Shown piece after piece: positions 63,659 through 64,000 of a stretch of DNA of 64,000 nt. Source of the DNA: Christiangramia crocea (GTDB taxonomy: Bacteria; Bacteroidota; Bacteroidia; Flavobacteriales; Flavobacteriaceae); the NCBI RefSeq assembly GCF_022410465.1, contig NZ_JAJSON010000016.1, positions 124,001-188,000 on the forward strand. The letters are read 5' to 3'. Numbering within the stretch: position 1 is the first letter of the stretch; every line of letters begins with the position of its first letter. A program made the position numbers and the translations under genes. Below the pieces are notes generated by a model. The model was not told the DNA's origin and ran no database searches. It saw only the letters and a program-made list of their open reading frames with translations.

Positions 63659-64000
63659 TTAGTTGACTGATAGGGTATATTTTTTGGGAGTCGTACCAAA
63701 TTTTTTCTTGAAACCTGCAATGAAATGGCTGGCCGTACTGTAACCCACTTTCAGGCCTACTTCATTTACATTGTATTCCCCGGATTCCAGTAATTTCCTT
63801 GCATATTCCATCTTATAATCAAATAGAAAACTATAGACAGAATCGCCATATATCTGCTTAAAGCCTTCCTTCAGTTTTTTAAGGCTCAGTCCTATTTCAT
63901 CTGAAAGTTCCTGTAATGATGGGGGTTCGGCCATTCTGGAGATCACAATATCCTTGGCTCGTCTAATCTTTTTGATATTTTCTTCATCACTAAGAAAAGG
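63659..64000 (-). CDS. AraC-family transcriptional regulator, C-terminal part (cut by right edge)
   Basis: 114 residues open to the edge, no start seen. The C-terminal helix-turn-helix pair of AraC/XylS proteins is visible: LQELSDEIGLSLKKLKEGFKQIYGDSVYSF (first helix-turn-helix) and NVNEVGLKVGYSTASHFIAGFKKKFGTTPKKY (second; the motif GYSTASHFIAGFKKKFG is diagnostic). The effector domain lies beyond the window. Its neighbours are ThuA and hemH; in other flavobacteria such an AraC gene can border the heme biosynthesis cluster. Confidence 0.92.
   Translation of the reverse strand, partial: PFLSDEENIKKIRRAKDIVISRMAEPPSLQELSDEIGLSLKKLKEGFKQIYGDSVYSFLFDYKMEYARKLLESGEYNVNEVGLKVGYSTASHFIAGFKKKFGTTPKKYTLSVN

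Overview
The window looks like a chromosomal segment of a marine-type flavobacterium (Bacteroidota, Flavobacteriaceae; the gene set and sequence style resemble Gramella/Christiangramia). The reasons are moderate-to-low GC, TonB-dependent receptors with carboxypeptidase-regulatory N-termini, several promoters with the Bacteroidota -7 element TAnnTTTG, leaders rich in A/T without strong Shine-Dalgarno sequences, a C-terminally CxxC-poor DksA-like protein, a type-2-like IleS, and a FeoB-associated Cys-rich peptide. The species assignment is inference. Almost everything is ordinary housekeeping or catabolic chromosome; one short stretch (about 36.0-40.6 kb) looks accessory.

Layout. 1-1.05 kb: 5' part of a TonB-dependent receptor running off the left edge. 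1.3-6.0 kb (minus): DUF3108 protein, tryptophan 2,3-dioxygenase, M23 peptidase lipoprotein and phosphoglucose isomerase in one tight run ending in a terminator. 6.3-8.7 kb (minus): hydroxyphenylpyruvate dioxygenase and homogentisate dioxygenase, the tyrosine degradation core. 8.9-12.9 kb (minus): patatin/outer-membrane-barrel protein and uvrC. 13.0-17.8 kb (plus): retropepsin-like protease, RimK ligase, AstE-like deacylase, formyl-THF cyclo-ligase, then a PAS histidine kinase with a single-domain response regulator. 17.8-27.7 kb (minus): lspA, adhesin-like protein, DksA-like protein, ileS, TonB receptor, recO, gdhA. 27.9-31.2 kb: outer-membrane protein, then nicotinamidase, nicotinate phosphoribosyltransferase and a macrodomain protein (NAD salvage). 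31.4-36.0 kb: TlpA-like and DsbD-alpha-like pair, PiT phosphate transporter with PhoU-like tail, 2-hydroxyacid dehydrogenase.

36.0-40.6 kb: three lipoproteins (a triple PepSY-like repeat, a small unknown, and a fibronectin-III-type protein) separated by degenerate copies of the terminator plus 3' end of the tRNA-Asn gene that closes the region. This is the clearest sign of an insertion hotspot. 40.7-50.4 kb: rseP, a Sco1 protein, then a metal-homeostasis block: feoA-feoB-Cys-rich peptide, a ZIP transporter, a DtxR/MntR-type repressor, a divergent TonB receptor with a DtxR-like operator in the shared promoter, and a thioredoxin. 50.4-54.4 kb: DnaJ/TerB protein, bacilliredoxin, lysophospholipid acyltransferase, HD hydrolase, radical SAM protein. 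54.5-64.0 kb (minus): enoyl-CoA hydratase, NtrY-like kinase, HemJ-like protein, a large VPS10/BNR-repeat protein, MATE transporter, ferrochelatase, ThuA protein and the C-terminal part of an AraC regulator cut by the right edge.

No CRISPR array, transposase, integrase, rRNA or recognised riboswitch was seen. The most distinctive items are the tRNA-Asn remnant series, the RimK/retropepsin/AstE trio, the DtxR-box-controlled metal locus, an M23 peptidase whose second HxH histidine is cysteine, and a small free-standing ORF resembling a RiPP leader.
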